A DNA stretch of 64,000 nucleotides, taken from NCBI RefSeq assembly GCF_003345525.1, contig NZ_QQNH01000016.1, positions 1-64,000 on the forward strand. Reading direction: 5' to 3'. Of this stretch, positions 7,713 to 16,519 are shown piece after piece (positions within the stretch are counted from its first letter, which is position 1; every line of letters starts with the position of its first letter). This stretch comes from Pelagibacterium lacus. GTDB lineage: Bacteria > Pseudomonadota > Alphaproteobacteria > Rhizobiales > Devosiaceae. The position numbers and the translations under genes are program-made. The notes below the pieces were generated by a model that did no database searches, had not been told where the DNA came from, and worked only from the letters and a program-made list of their open reading frames with translations.

Positions 7713-8099
7713 ATGGCTGACGATTCCACCCAACGCGATATCGGTCGCATCGAAGGTCGCCTCGACGGCATCGATGACCAGCTCGCGGCCATCCATCAGC
7801 TTCTCAAAGAGCAGAACGTCGCCTCAAGCGAAAGCCGCAAGGCGCTCTATGAGCGGGTAGGGGCCATCGAGACGGACATCAAGATCAGTGCCGGTATCGA
7901 CGCGCAGGTCCGCGAACGCCTCGACGCCTTCGATGTGAAGCTCACCGACGAGGTGATGCCGACCATCAATGAGGTCCGGCGCTGGAAGGTGGCCGGGGTG
8001 ACAGTGATCACCATGGCTGGTTTTGCCGGGGCGTCGATTGCGGGCGTGGTCGTATGGGCTTGGGACGTTATCGTGCAGAAGTGGAGCGGAGGGCCGTGA
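7713..8099 (+). CDS. DUF1515-like phage membrane protein
   Basis: The 128-residue protein has an N-terminal coiled coil of about 90 residues (GRIEGRLDGIDDQLAAIHQLLKEQ) and one C-terminal transmembrane segment at about residues 96-118. This is the layout of DUF1515 proteins found beside phage lysis genes in rhizobia. It may work as a holin regulator or spanin-like partner; the precise role is unknown. It is the last rightward gene of the prophage; every accessory gene from here to the att site is on the other strand. Confidence 0.7.
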   Translation: MADDSTQRDIGRIEGRLDGIDDQLAAIHQLLKEQNVASSESRKALYERVGAIETDIKISAGIDAQVRERLDAFDVKLTDEVMPTINEVRRWKVAGVTVITMAGFAGASIAGVVVWAWDVIVQKWSGGP

Positions 8100-8126
8100 C
8101 GGCGCAACGGGAAGCTGCTGAGCGTG

Positions 8127-8327
8127 TCAACGGCCGCTGCTGGCGGGGTGCAAGCGCACAACGTTCTCCGGCGAACCTTTTTGCCCCATCCCGTGATAGA
8201 GTTCTTGCAGCCGCTCTTCGGCCAGATCAAACAGCATTGCTATTTCGTCATCGTGCCAGACTTCGCCTGAGATTATGGCCCGGGCCTGTTCGACTTTTTC
8301 CATCGCGATGCGATATGCGCTGAGCAT
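8127..8327 (-). CDS. Small phage accessory protein (66 aa)
   Basis: The start at 8327 is chosen for its strong ribosome-binding site, GGAGG seven bases upstream; a longer in-frame extension to 8528 has no such site. The product is a helical soluble protein (MLSAYRIAMEKVEQARAIIS, then EIAMLFDLAEERLQELYHGM). It resembles small rhizobial proteins of unknown function, but no family is claimed. It is convergent with the DUF1515-like gene and is the last of the leftward accessory genes. Confidence 0.65.
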   Translation of the reverse strand: MLSAYRIAMEKVEQARAIISGEVWHDDEIAMLFDLAEERLQELYHGMGQKGSPENVVRLHPASSGR

Positions 8328-8466
8328 CCAATTCCTCCATATGCTGCCTCTGGTGGGAGGAATCGCGAGCGAGAGATATGGTTGAGGGTATGGGGGTGAA
8401 GTGGTTTGCGGCAGGTAGCGCAATTCCATCGCATTTGCATAAAAAGGGGGGCGACCGCATGGCGAC

Positions 8467-8709
8467 TTATTCCGTATCCGGCACTGTCCAAAAACTGAAC
8501 AGCAGCTCTGGCTTCTCATGTTCGCCAATGGGCCGCTCCGCCCCGTAAATTTGCTGCATGTTGCTGATTTCTTCGTGGCCGTTCATCCACAAAAGCCACG
8601 AGCCCAGAAGGATGGCGACGATCAGCCCTGCAACGACGACGAATGGATCGGTGCCGCCTACTTCGATGTTCTTTCGGCGTTCAGTAGCGGCACGGTGATC
8701 GAGCGGCAT
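8467..8709 (-). CDS. Small single-pass membrane protein of the prophage accessory block
   Basis: The 80-residue protein has a charged N-terminus, one transmembrane segment (VVVAGLIVAILLGSWLLWM, about residues 24-42) and a C-terminal tail ending PELLFSFWTVPDTE. The ATG at 8709 has AAGGAG at ideal spacing; an upstream ATG at 8775 is possible but has no such site. Its last 19 residues match the last 19 of the neighbouring gene (8772-9023) at about half of the positions, so the two share a C-terminal module. Function is unknown. Confidence 0.7.
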   Translation of the reverse strand: MPLDHRAATERRKNIEVGGTDPFVVVAGLIVAILLGSWLLWMNGHEEISNMQQIYGAERPIGEHEKPELLFSFWTVPDTE

Positions 8710-8771
8710 GGCAATCGCCTCCTTGATGAGAAGAACGAGTAGTCGTCGCCATAGTTCCTGCCGCTTTTCGG

Positions 8772-9023
8772 TCACTCCATATCCGGCACCGGCCCGAACC
8801 TAAACAGCACCTCGGGCTCCCCGTACTCGCCGAGGTTCGGATCGGCAGTGCGTGACCAGGCGATCACGGCGGGGTAAGCGTTGACCAACGATCCGGCCTC
8901 GGTCTTGGCCCGCTGCTCGCTCTGAAACTCACGCGGCTCGAAGGCGGGGCGCAGTCCGCCTTCGCCATCATCTTCGAACGCCATTACGACGATCAGCTTG
9001 GCGGGTGTGGTTGGCTTGCTCAT
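8772..9023 (-). CDS. Small conserved hypothetical protein (83 aa)
   Basis: This soluble protein reads like a type seen in rhizobial genomes: a short strand (AKLIVVMAFEDDGEG), a segment PAFEPREFQSEQRAKTEA, the motif AVIAWSRTADPNLGEYG, and the end PEVLFRFGPVPDME. The ATG at 9023 has GGAGAG upstream. The C-terminal motif recurs in the adjacent membrane protein (8467-8709), which suggests a partial duplication. Function is unknown; the name is only by resemblance. Confidence 0.7.
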   Translation of the reverse strand: MSKPTTPAKLIVVMAFEDDGEGGLRPAFEPREFQSEQRAKTEAGSLVNAYPAVIAWSRTADPNLGEYGEPEVLFRFGPVPDME

Positions 9024-9036
9024 CTGCACTCTCCAG

Positions 9037-9564
9037 TTAACACCAGAACTCATGTCCGTTCGGCCAACGCCGGGCCAGACCCTCGGCAATCAGGATATCG
9101 CCCACATCGACGCCGTCGACCTTGATCGTGGCGAGGGTCCGGCCATAGCGATCCGTCCCGAAGGTCTGAACCGAGAACTGGTTGGAGTTCAAGAGTTCCA
9201 GCAGGCGGGCGCTGGCACGGTGGGCCAGCGCAATTTCCCGCTCGCCGCCGCAAATGTCGGTATAAGGTTCCGGAGTATCGTAGCTTTCCAGCCGCAAATT
9301 CTGGCCGCGCCACCAGATCGTATCGCCATCGACGACGCAGGTGTAGCGCTGGGCACTTCCGCACATTGTGAACTGGTCCGTCGCAACGGCCTGGGCGACG
9401 GGTGCAGGACCAGAGCCAGAGCCCCCGATTGCCGCCAGGCCGAGGCCGCCCATCACCAAGACGGCCACAACGCCCATCGAGGGGCGGCGCGATCGACGGC
9501 GGGGCCGTAATGAGGGCAGGCGAGGCTTCCGTGGGAGGAGCCGCGGCCGGCGAAAGAGCCTCAT
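9037..9564 (-). CDS. Membrane-anchored thermonuclease-family nuclease (SNase fold)
   Basis: The 175-residue protein has a very Arg-rich cytoplasmic N-terminus (residues 1-28) and one membrane segment (residues 30-47). An SNase-like domain follows from about residue 65. Visible motifs are [11 protein letters not shown] (78-87) with Asp81, Arg91 in [11 protein letters not shown], and TDRYGRTLA (137-145) with Arg142, which match the metal-binding and catalytic positions of staphylococcal nuclease. It would degrade nucleic acid in the periplasm or at the cell surface. Its ATG overlaps the stop of the SRAP gene, so both are translated together. Confidence 0.88.
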   Translation of the reverse strand: MRLFRRPRLLPRKPRLPSLRPRRRSRRPSMGVVAVLVMGGLGLAAIGGSGSGPAPVAQAVATDQFTMCGSAQRYTCVVDGDTIWWRGQNLRLESYDTPEPYTDICGGEREIALAHRASARLLELLNSNQFSVQTFGTDRYGRTLATIKVDGVDVGDILIAEGLARRWPNGHEFWC

Positions 9565-10217
9565 GCCGCGCCATCCTCTTTCACGCCCCTGGCAACGATC
9601 CGGAGCGACCCATCGGGCAGGGGGCGTTGCAGGTGCTTGGCGTCATCCCATGGCGCCGTGAGCCACATGTCGATCTCGTCGGCATCAGTGAGGATGACCG
9701 GCATGGCCTTGGGATGGATCGGCTTCACATCCGCGTTCGGATCGCTGGTGAGGAAGGCGTAGAGATCCGCGGTGACCTCCCCGTCCTTGACCTTTCGCAC
9801 GCTGGTCCAGCCCGGGACGTGGATGCCGGCAAAGAAGGCGAGGGGCCGGCTTTCGTCGAGCGCAAACCAGATATCGCCGCCGGCCGCCTTGTTGAACTCT
9901 GAGAACGAGGTGAACGGCACGACGCAGCGGTTTTCGACGCCGAGCCAGCGCCGCCAGTGAGGGGACGCCGTGTTGCGCACATTGGTGACGCCGGGGTCGC
10001 GGTTCTTGCCCTCGAGCACGAACTTCGGCGAGGGCATGCCCCAGCGAGCCATGGCCAGTTCTCGCTCACCGTCCATGTTCCTGACGACCGGCGCTGAATA
10101 GTCGGGAAAGATGCCCGACTGCGGCGCGAGGTTGCCGACGCTCTCGGCGATCCGCGTTGCCTTTACAAAGGCGGTGATCGCATCGCGGTTGGATGTGTGG
10201 CTATAGAGATTGCACAT
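9561..10217 (-). CDS. SOS-response-associated peptidase, SRAP/YedK family
   Basis: SRAP proteins (YedK, HMCES) form a covalent thiazolidine link to abasic sites in single-stranded DNA and protect them. The key residues are visible: Cys2 exposed after Met removal (MCNLYS), Asn79 in NVRNTASP, Glu107 in SFSEF and His168 in [10 protein letters not shown]. The 218-residue length is usual. RBS GAAGGAG precedes the ATG at 10217. It overlaps the thermonuclease by four bases. A phage copy may protect or repair phage DNA; that is inference. Confidence 0.93.
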   Translation of the reverse strand: MCNLYSHTSNRDAITAFVKATRIAESVGNLAPQSGIFPDYSAPVVRNMDGERELAMARWGMPSPKFVLEGKNRDPGVTNVRNTASPHWRRWLGVENRCVVPFTSFSEFNKAAGGDIWFALDESRPLAFFAGIHVPGWTSVRKVKDGEVTADLYAFLTSDPNADVKPIHPKAMPVILTDADEIDMWLTAPWDDAKHLQRPLPDGSLRIVARGVKEDGAA

Positions 10218-10236
10218 GGCTGCTCCTTCTCACCCA

Positions 10237-10773
10237 TCACATCTCATTCGAAGTCGTTTGGCGAGAGCGAGTTTTCGTTCCGTATGGCGGCAGGGCCCCA
10301 TAACCCTTGGCTTGGGCCTCAGCGACAGCCGCCGCCTTCTCCTCCAGGTTGAGGCCGGCCATCATATGCCCCATCCCCATTGAGTTGCGGGTGAAGGCCA
10401 GCATGTAGTTGCCGTAAGCTACCATGGCTCGATAAATGTCCTCGGGTCCCCAGCCCTTCCGCAAGGCATCCTGCGCTATCGCCGCCAGCGATCCGCCTAA
10501 AGCGTCCTGACACATCGCCGACAAGTCACCGGTCGTGTCTCCAGTTGGAGGGGCACTCACCGTAAGGCGTTCGAGGAACGATTCCCGCTCATCCTCCAGT
10601 ACCAGCAGTCGCCCCACGGTTTCGGGCAGAAGCTGCAGAAGTGCAGCATGGTCCTGCCATGCCTCTGCGCTCGCCTCACGGTGCCCCTCAGCCCTGCGCC
10701 GGGCCATCTCCAGTGCTCGCACGAAATCGCTGGGCTCTCGATTGCCCAGGGCCCACAGGCGTTCCTTTGCCAT
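10237..10773 (-). CDS. Prophage protein of unknown function (178 aa)
   Basis: The protein is soluble and mostly helical. It has an Arg-rich N-terminal part (REPSDFVRALEMARRRAEG), a possible helical pair (LLQLLPETVGRLLVLEDERE) and a Met/Gly-rich segment (RNSMGMGHMMAGLNLEEKAA) near residues 133-153. I do not recognise it. AAAGGAG lies upstream of the ATG. It is the gene nearest to the attachment site and heads the leftward SRAP-thermonuclease block, so it may be expressed in the lysogen. Confidence 0.65.
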   Translation of the reverse strand: MAKERLWALGNREPSDFVRALEMARRRAEGHREASAEAWQDHAALLQLLPETVGRLLVLEDERESFLERLTVSAPPTGDTTGDLSAMCQDALGGSLAAIAQDALRKGWGPEDIYRAMVAYGNYMLAFTRNSMGMGHMMAGLNLEEKAAAVAEAQAKGYGALPPYGTKTRSRQTTSNEM

Positions 10774-10854
10774 GGCCGGCTCCTTTCAAAGCGGCAGAGC
10801 ATAGCGCCGTGAACGGATGCAGAACAAGTGTCAATTACAACGCACCGAAAAGGG

Positions 10855-10914
10855 GTTTCCAATTCACTATATGTTCCGGGGGTTTCACGGGCTTCTGGTG
10901 TGGTCATTGGAAAC
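10855..10914. repeat. 9-bp inverted repeat near the att site
   Basis: GTTTCCAAT at 10855-10863 is repeated as its exact complement ATTGGAAAC at 10906-10914. It lies between the leftward accessory promoter and the att core. It may be an integrase arm site or an operator; nothing in the sequence decides this. Confidence 0.5.
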
Positions 10915-10956
10915 TGCAAGCCAGGGGTTCCGGGCGGTTTGCCTCTTGTTCGATTA

Positions 10957-11001
10957 CTCTTAATCAGCGGGTCCGAGGTTCGAGCCCTCGTACACCCACC
11001 A
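10957..11001 (+). other. Attachment site: 3' half of tRNA-Lys(CUU)
   Basis: The segment reads as the anticodon loop CTCTTAA, the 3' anticodon-stem strand TCAGC, a variable loop, an intact T-arm (CGAGG-TTCGAGC-CCTCG), the acceptor strand TACACCC, and ACCA. The 5' half needed for a full tRNA is missing: upstream bases do not pair with the anticodon stem, and no D-arm or acceptor 5' strand is present. This is the classic duplicate left at one end when an element integrates into a tRNA gene. The intact tRNA-Lys is expected at the other end, left of the window. Confidence 0.85.
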
Positions 11002-11174
11002 CTTTCTCCTGAAAACCGCTGTTGCCGTCCGGTGGCGAACGCCATCGGATCGCGAAAATCCGACCGGGATTGATTACCCTTCGTTTACCGCCGGAACACT
11101 TGGCTGCGCCGGTGCGGTTGCGCGAAAGCATTCGTCAGCATCCATGGCGCTAGGATGGGCGCAAACGCCAAGCC

Positions 11175-12356
11175 ATGGACCGCAGCATGTCACTGACCAG
11201 TTCCTCGCCATCGATGGTGGCTTCAGGCCATTCCAGGCCCAAGGCCCGGGGCACGACGGGAGCGCTTGCGCTGCGCTATGTCGATGCGGCGCGATGGGAC
11301 CGACTGGCCTCGGGCTTTGACGGCATTTGCCAGGAGCAGCTTCATACCTATGCCGCGCGGCGCTGGCCGGGGGTGGACCTCGAGCCGGTCGAATTCGTGT
11401 CCGGCGGGGAGGTGGTGGGCGGGGCCCTCGTCATGCTGCAGCGCCTGCCGCTGGGGCTGGCGACCATCGCGCTGGTCAAATGGGGTCCTATCCTCGCCAA
11501 GGAAACCGCTCCCAATGCGGCGCGCACCATCGACGAGATGGTTGCCGCCCTGGTCGACGAATATGCCGACCGGCGCGGCATGATGGTCTCCATCATGCCC
11601 AAGGTCGAAAAGGGGCCGGGCAATCGCCTGGAAGCCCTGCTGGCGGCGCGGGGGTTCGTGTCGGGAGTGGGGGTCCAATATCCGCAGCGCTATGTGGTCG
11701 ACCTCGGCGTCGACGACGACACGCGCCTCGCCGGATTCGCGCAGAAATGGCGCTACAATCTTCGCAAGTCGATGAAGGCCGGCCTGCGCTTCGAGCATGC
11801 GGGGCCGGAAGAACTCGGGCGCTTTTTCACGCTGTATCGCATGATGAGCGCGCGCAAGATGTTTCCCGACTTTTCCGCCATCGACACGGTGGATGCGCTG
11901 ATGGCCATGCCCGACGGAACGGCCCGGCCCGAATTGTTCTTCGTCAGCAAGGGCGACGAGACGGTGGCCGGCGGCATCATCTTCACCCGGGGGAGGACGG
12001 CCTGCTATCTCTACGGCGCGACGGCCGATTCGGCGCTCGCCCTGCGGGCCGGCTATTTCCTCCACTGGCACGTCATCACCTGGCTGCGCGAGAACAGCAC
12101 AGCCCAATTCTACGATTTGGGCGGAACGGACGGCTTTGCCGGCCTGCATCAGTTCAAGAGCGGGATGGTCGGCGAGGCGGGCCATATCAGCCCCCTGCCG
12201 CCGGTGATGAACTATGCCTCCCATTGGCGGGCGCGGGCGGCCGGCATGCTGGCCTATAAGGCGCGGGAAGGCCTGATGCGGGGCCGCGACCGCATCCTGG
12301 TGCTGCGGCTCAACGTGATGCGCCGCCTGCGCCAGCGCGTCGGGCGTGCGGAATAA
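11175..12356 (+). CDS. FemAB-like GNAT-fold transferase
   Basis: The 393-residue protein has the double-GNAT layout of FemAB/methicillin-resistance-type proteins. Motifs include GVQYPQRYVVDL, WRYNLRKSMKAGLRF (residues about 192-206) and FYDLGGTDGFAGLHQFKSGMVG near residue 320, the last being typical of the C-terminal GNAT half. Such enzymes add amino acids or acyl groups to cell-wall or surface polysaccharide precursors. The flippase gene follows 21 bases downstream in the same direction, which supports a role in surface glycan assembly. The start could also be at ATG 11187 or 11214. It is the first host gene after the prophage. Confidence 0.8.
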   Translation: MDRSMSLTSSSPSMVASGHSRPKARGTTGALALRYVDAARWDRLASGFDGICQEQLHTYAARRWPGVDLEPVEFVSGGEVVGGALVMLQRLPLGLATIALVKWGPILAKETAPNAARTIDEMVAALVDEYADRRGMMVSIMPKVEKGPGNRLEALLAARGFVSGVGVQYPQRYVVDLGVDDDTRLAGFAQKWRYNLRKSMKAGLRFEHAGPEELGRFFTLYRMMSARKMFPDFSAIDTVDALMAMPDGTARPELFFVSKGDETVAGGIIFTRGRTACYLYGATADSALALRAGYFLHWHVITWLRENSTAQFYDLGGTDGFAGLHQFKSGMVGEAGHISPLPPVMNYASHWRARAAGMLAYKAREGLMRGRDRILVLRLNVMRRLRQRVGRAE

Positions 12357-12377
12357 TTCGGCGCGAGAGGAGCGTTC

Positions 12378-13685
12378 ATGTCGCTTGCGGGTAAACTAGC
12401 GTCCAAATCGGTAGCGATCTTCGGGCTGCGCATTTTCGGCGCCGGCTTCATCTTTTTCGTCCAGGCGGCGATCTCGCGGGTCTGGGGCGCCGGGGCGCTG
12501 GGCGATTTTCTGCTGGTGATCGCCGCGACCAACATCATGGCCGTGATCATGCCGCTGGGGTTCCAGACCGTCAGCACCTATTTCACCGCCGAATATGCCT
12601 CGCGCGGCGAAGGCGTGCATTTGCGGCGCTTCGTGCGGCGCTCCTATCTGCATCTGTTCGGGGTTGGTGCGATCGTCCTGGTCGTCGGCTGGCCAATCAC
12701 CTTCCTGATGGGCGAGGGCGGCACGCATTTGCGCGCCCTATGGGTGCCGACGGCCCTGATCGGCATCGCCTCCGGCATGACCTATGTCAGCGCCACGACC
12801 CTTGTGGGCCTGAAGCGTCCCATGGCCGGCTATCTGCCGGACATGCTGTTTCGCCCCGTCCTGACGCTGGCGGCGTTCGCCCTCGTCGCGGTGTTCGTCG
12901 CCGGGCCCGACATGGCGCTGATGCTATGGGTTCTGGCCGGCTTCCTGCTGGTTCTCTTTGCTTTACAGACGGTTACGGTGCACCGCGCGGTGAGCGCCGT
13001 GCCGGTGGGAGACCAATGGCGGAAGCACGAGCCGCGGCGCTGGTGGCGGTTCGCGACGCCCTGGGTGCTGGTCACCCTGGCCTCGGATTACTTCTTCGAT
13101 ATCAACCTCATCCTCCTGGCCGACCTGCTCGGGCGCGATGAACTGGCGATCTTCGGGGTGAGCACAAGGATCTTTGCGCTGGCTTCGTTCGGCGTTGTAG
13201 CCGTTTATGCGCTCACTTTGCCCAACATGTTCGACGCCGAGCGCGATGCCGATCGCGGCGCGTTCGGCAAGCGGATGGGAGAGGCCAATCTGGTCGCCAC
13301 GGCGCTGGCCGGATTGCTGTTCGTGGGGGTCCTCGTGTTCGGCCCCTATGTGCTGGCTATCTTCGGCGAGGAATTCGCCCAGGGCAGCCTGCCGGTGGCG
13401 ATCCTCTGCCTCGGCCTCGTGGTGCGGGCCGCCTTCGGACCCGCATCGCTGGTGCTTTCGATGCATGACCGGCCCTGGGCCAGCCTGCCGGCGGTCTGGT
13501 TGGGGCTGGGGGCGCTGGTGGTGGGCAATTACCTGCTGGTGCCGCCCTTCGGCCTCATGGGAGCGGCCGTCTCCGCCTTCGTGGCCATATCGCTGTGGTC
13601 GGTGTCGCTGTGGCTGATCGCTCTGCGCCGGGTCAATATCGACGTGTCGATCTTCGCCCGCTTCCGCCCCATGGCGGCCGCCTGA
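12378..13685 (+). CDS. Oligosaccharide flippase family protein (Wzx-like)
   Basis: The 435-residue protein has about 12-14 hydrophobic segments from residue 12 onward and opens with the typical sequence LASKSVAIFGLRIFGAGFIFFVQAAISR. This family moves lipid-linked glycans across the inner membrane. Codons follow the local GC-rich pattern. It forms a unit with the FemAB-like gene, with GAGAGGAG as ribosome-binding site, and ends four bases before the convergent acetyltransferase. The transported glycan cannot be told from the sequence. Confidence 0.85.
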   Translation: MSLAGKLASKSVAIFGLRIFGAGFIFFVQAAISRVWGAGALGDFLLVIAATNIMAVIMPLGFQTVSTYFTAEYASRGEGVHLRRFVRRSYLHLFGVGAIVLVVGWPITFLMGEGGTHLRALWVPTALIGIASGMTYVSATTLVGLKRPMAGYLPDMLFRPVLTLAAFALVAVFVAGPDMALMLWVLAGFLLVLFALQTVTVHRAVSAVPVGDQWRKHEPRRWWRFATPWVLVTLASDYFFDINLILLADLLGRDELAIFGVSTRIFALASFGVVAVYALTLPNMFDAERDADRGAFGKRMGEANLVATALAGLLFVGVLVFGPYVLAIFGEEFAQGSLPVAILCLGLVVRAAFGPASLVLSMHDRPWASLPAVWLGLGALVVGNYLLVPPFGLMGAAVSAFVAISLWSVSLWLIALRRVNIDVSIFARFRPMAAA

Positions 13686-13689
13686 CCGT

Positions 13690-14262
13690 TCAGCGGTCCG
13701 TCAGCGCCCTGAGCTTGAGCTTGAGGCGCTTGGCGAAGGGCAGGGCAACGCCATTGTCATAGCCCTCGATCGCCTTGGTGAACTTGCGCTCCATGATGAG
13801 ATAGTCCTCGCCGAAAATATGATCTTCGAGCAGGGCTGTCTCGCGATAGCCGAAGCGTTTCAGAAGGGCGAGCGCCGGACGGTTCTCCGGGCGGGTGAAG
13901 GTGGACACCTTGTGGAACCGATTATTGTCGAAATGAGCGATGAAGGCTTCCATGCCGAAGCGGCTGAGCGGCGTCTTGCGATGGGCGGGATAGATCGTTG
14001 ACCAGTACTGGAAGATCGTCCCGTTGGCCGGTCCGGAGATGGAAAACCCGCCGGTCTCCCCATCGGCCTCGAACAGCATGATGTGCCAGGGGTCGATTTC
14101 GAGCAGCGTGCGCAGGAAGGTCTTGTCCAGCCGCGCCTTTTCATAGGCTTTGAAGCGGTCGCCGTAAAAGGGCATGGAGTCGATCAGTTCCATCAGTTCG
14201 CGATGGATCGCGTCGATATCGGCATAGGTCGCCGGACGGGAAGTCATCTGCACGTCTGTCAT
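13690..14262 (-). CDS. GNAT-family N-acetyltransferase
   Basis: The 190-residue protein shows a GNAT fold: a helical start (TYADIDAIHRELMELID), strands with IMLFEADGETGGFSISG, and a C-terminal part with NRPALALLKRFGYRETALLEDHIFGEDYLIMERKF, which reads like acceptor-end GNAT sequence (N-x-x-A-x-x-L-x-x-x-G-[FY]). A ribosome-binding site GAGGGG precedes the ATG at 14262. A much longer open frame continues upstream to 16386, but it only mirrors the acetyl-CoA synthetase gene. Substrate unknown. Confidence 0.8.
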   Translation of the reverse strand: MTDVQMTSRPATYADIDAIHRELMELIDSMPFYGDRFKAYEKARLDKTFLRTLLEIDPWHIMLFEADGETGGFSISGPANGTIFQYWSTIYPAHRKTPLSRFGMEAFIAHFDNNRFHKVSTFTRPENRPALALLKRFGYRETALLEDHIFGEDYLIMERKFTKAIEGYDNGVALPFAKRLKLKLRALTDR

Positions 14263-14409
14263 GGCAAATCCCCTCGGATGCCCGGCAGTATGGCGGGCGA
14301 GGCCTAAGAAACCGTGAGCGGGGGCGTCCACGAAACCGGAATACCACTCTTGTCCCGCAGGGAAGGGCTGGAGTAAGACAACGGCCAAGGCAGCATAGGA
14401 GGATGCACG

Positions 14410-16356
<1,947 letters not shown>

Positions 16357-16370
16357 AACGGCTGTCTCTG

Positions 16371-16404
16371 CGGGCGGAGCGGCCATGGCGGCCCCGCCCG
16401 TCTT
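16371..16404 (+). terminator. Possible terminator after acs
   Basis: CGGGCGG (16371-16377) pairs with CCGCCCG (16394-16400), with more pairing possible inside, and is followed only by GTCTTT. The weak T-run makes this a modest candidate. Confidence 0.45.
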
Positions 16405-16519
16405 TACCAGATATTCAGGCCAGTTCGGCTAGCGTCGCAGAGGAGTCGGTCACTTCTGCGGCCGTATTCCAAGGCGAGGTTGTCCTCTAAGGACAGCCCG
16501 AACCGGGGCGACTGGGCTG

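Larger units (their letters stand above)
1..11001. mobile_element. Right-hand part of a tailed-phage prophage (siphovirus-like)
   Basis: A run of phage tail-tip genes is followed by endolysin and small membrane lysis genes, then by a leftward accessory block, and ends at a truncated tRNA-Lys 3' half (10957-11001). The left end, integrase and head genes are outside the window, so completeness cannot be judged. The DUF2163, NlpC/P60-like and J-like order also occurs in gene transfer agents. The endolysin, accessory genes and tRNA half-site favour a true integrated phage over a GTA. Host genes resume after 11001. Confidence 0.88.
10774..11174. other. Gene-free stretch around the prophage-host junction
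   Basis: These 401 bases hold the promoter region of the leftward accessory genes, a 9-bp inverted repeat (10855-10863 and 10906-10914), two copies of GTTCCGGG-N-GGTTT-like sequence near 10873 and 10927, the half tRNA-Lys att site, and the upstream region of the first host gene. No convincing protein-coding frame was seen. Confidence 0.6.

Noticed and set aside
10926-11001. Complete tRNA gene at the prophage end
   Set aside because: The acceptor 5' strand and D-arm are missing and the anticodon stem does not pair, so only the 3' half is present.
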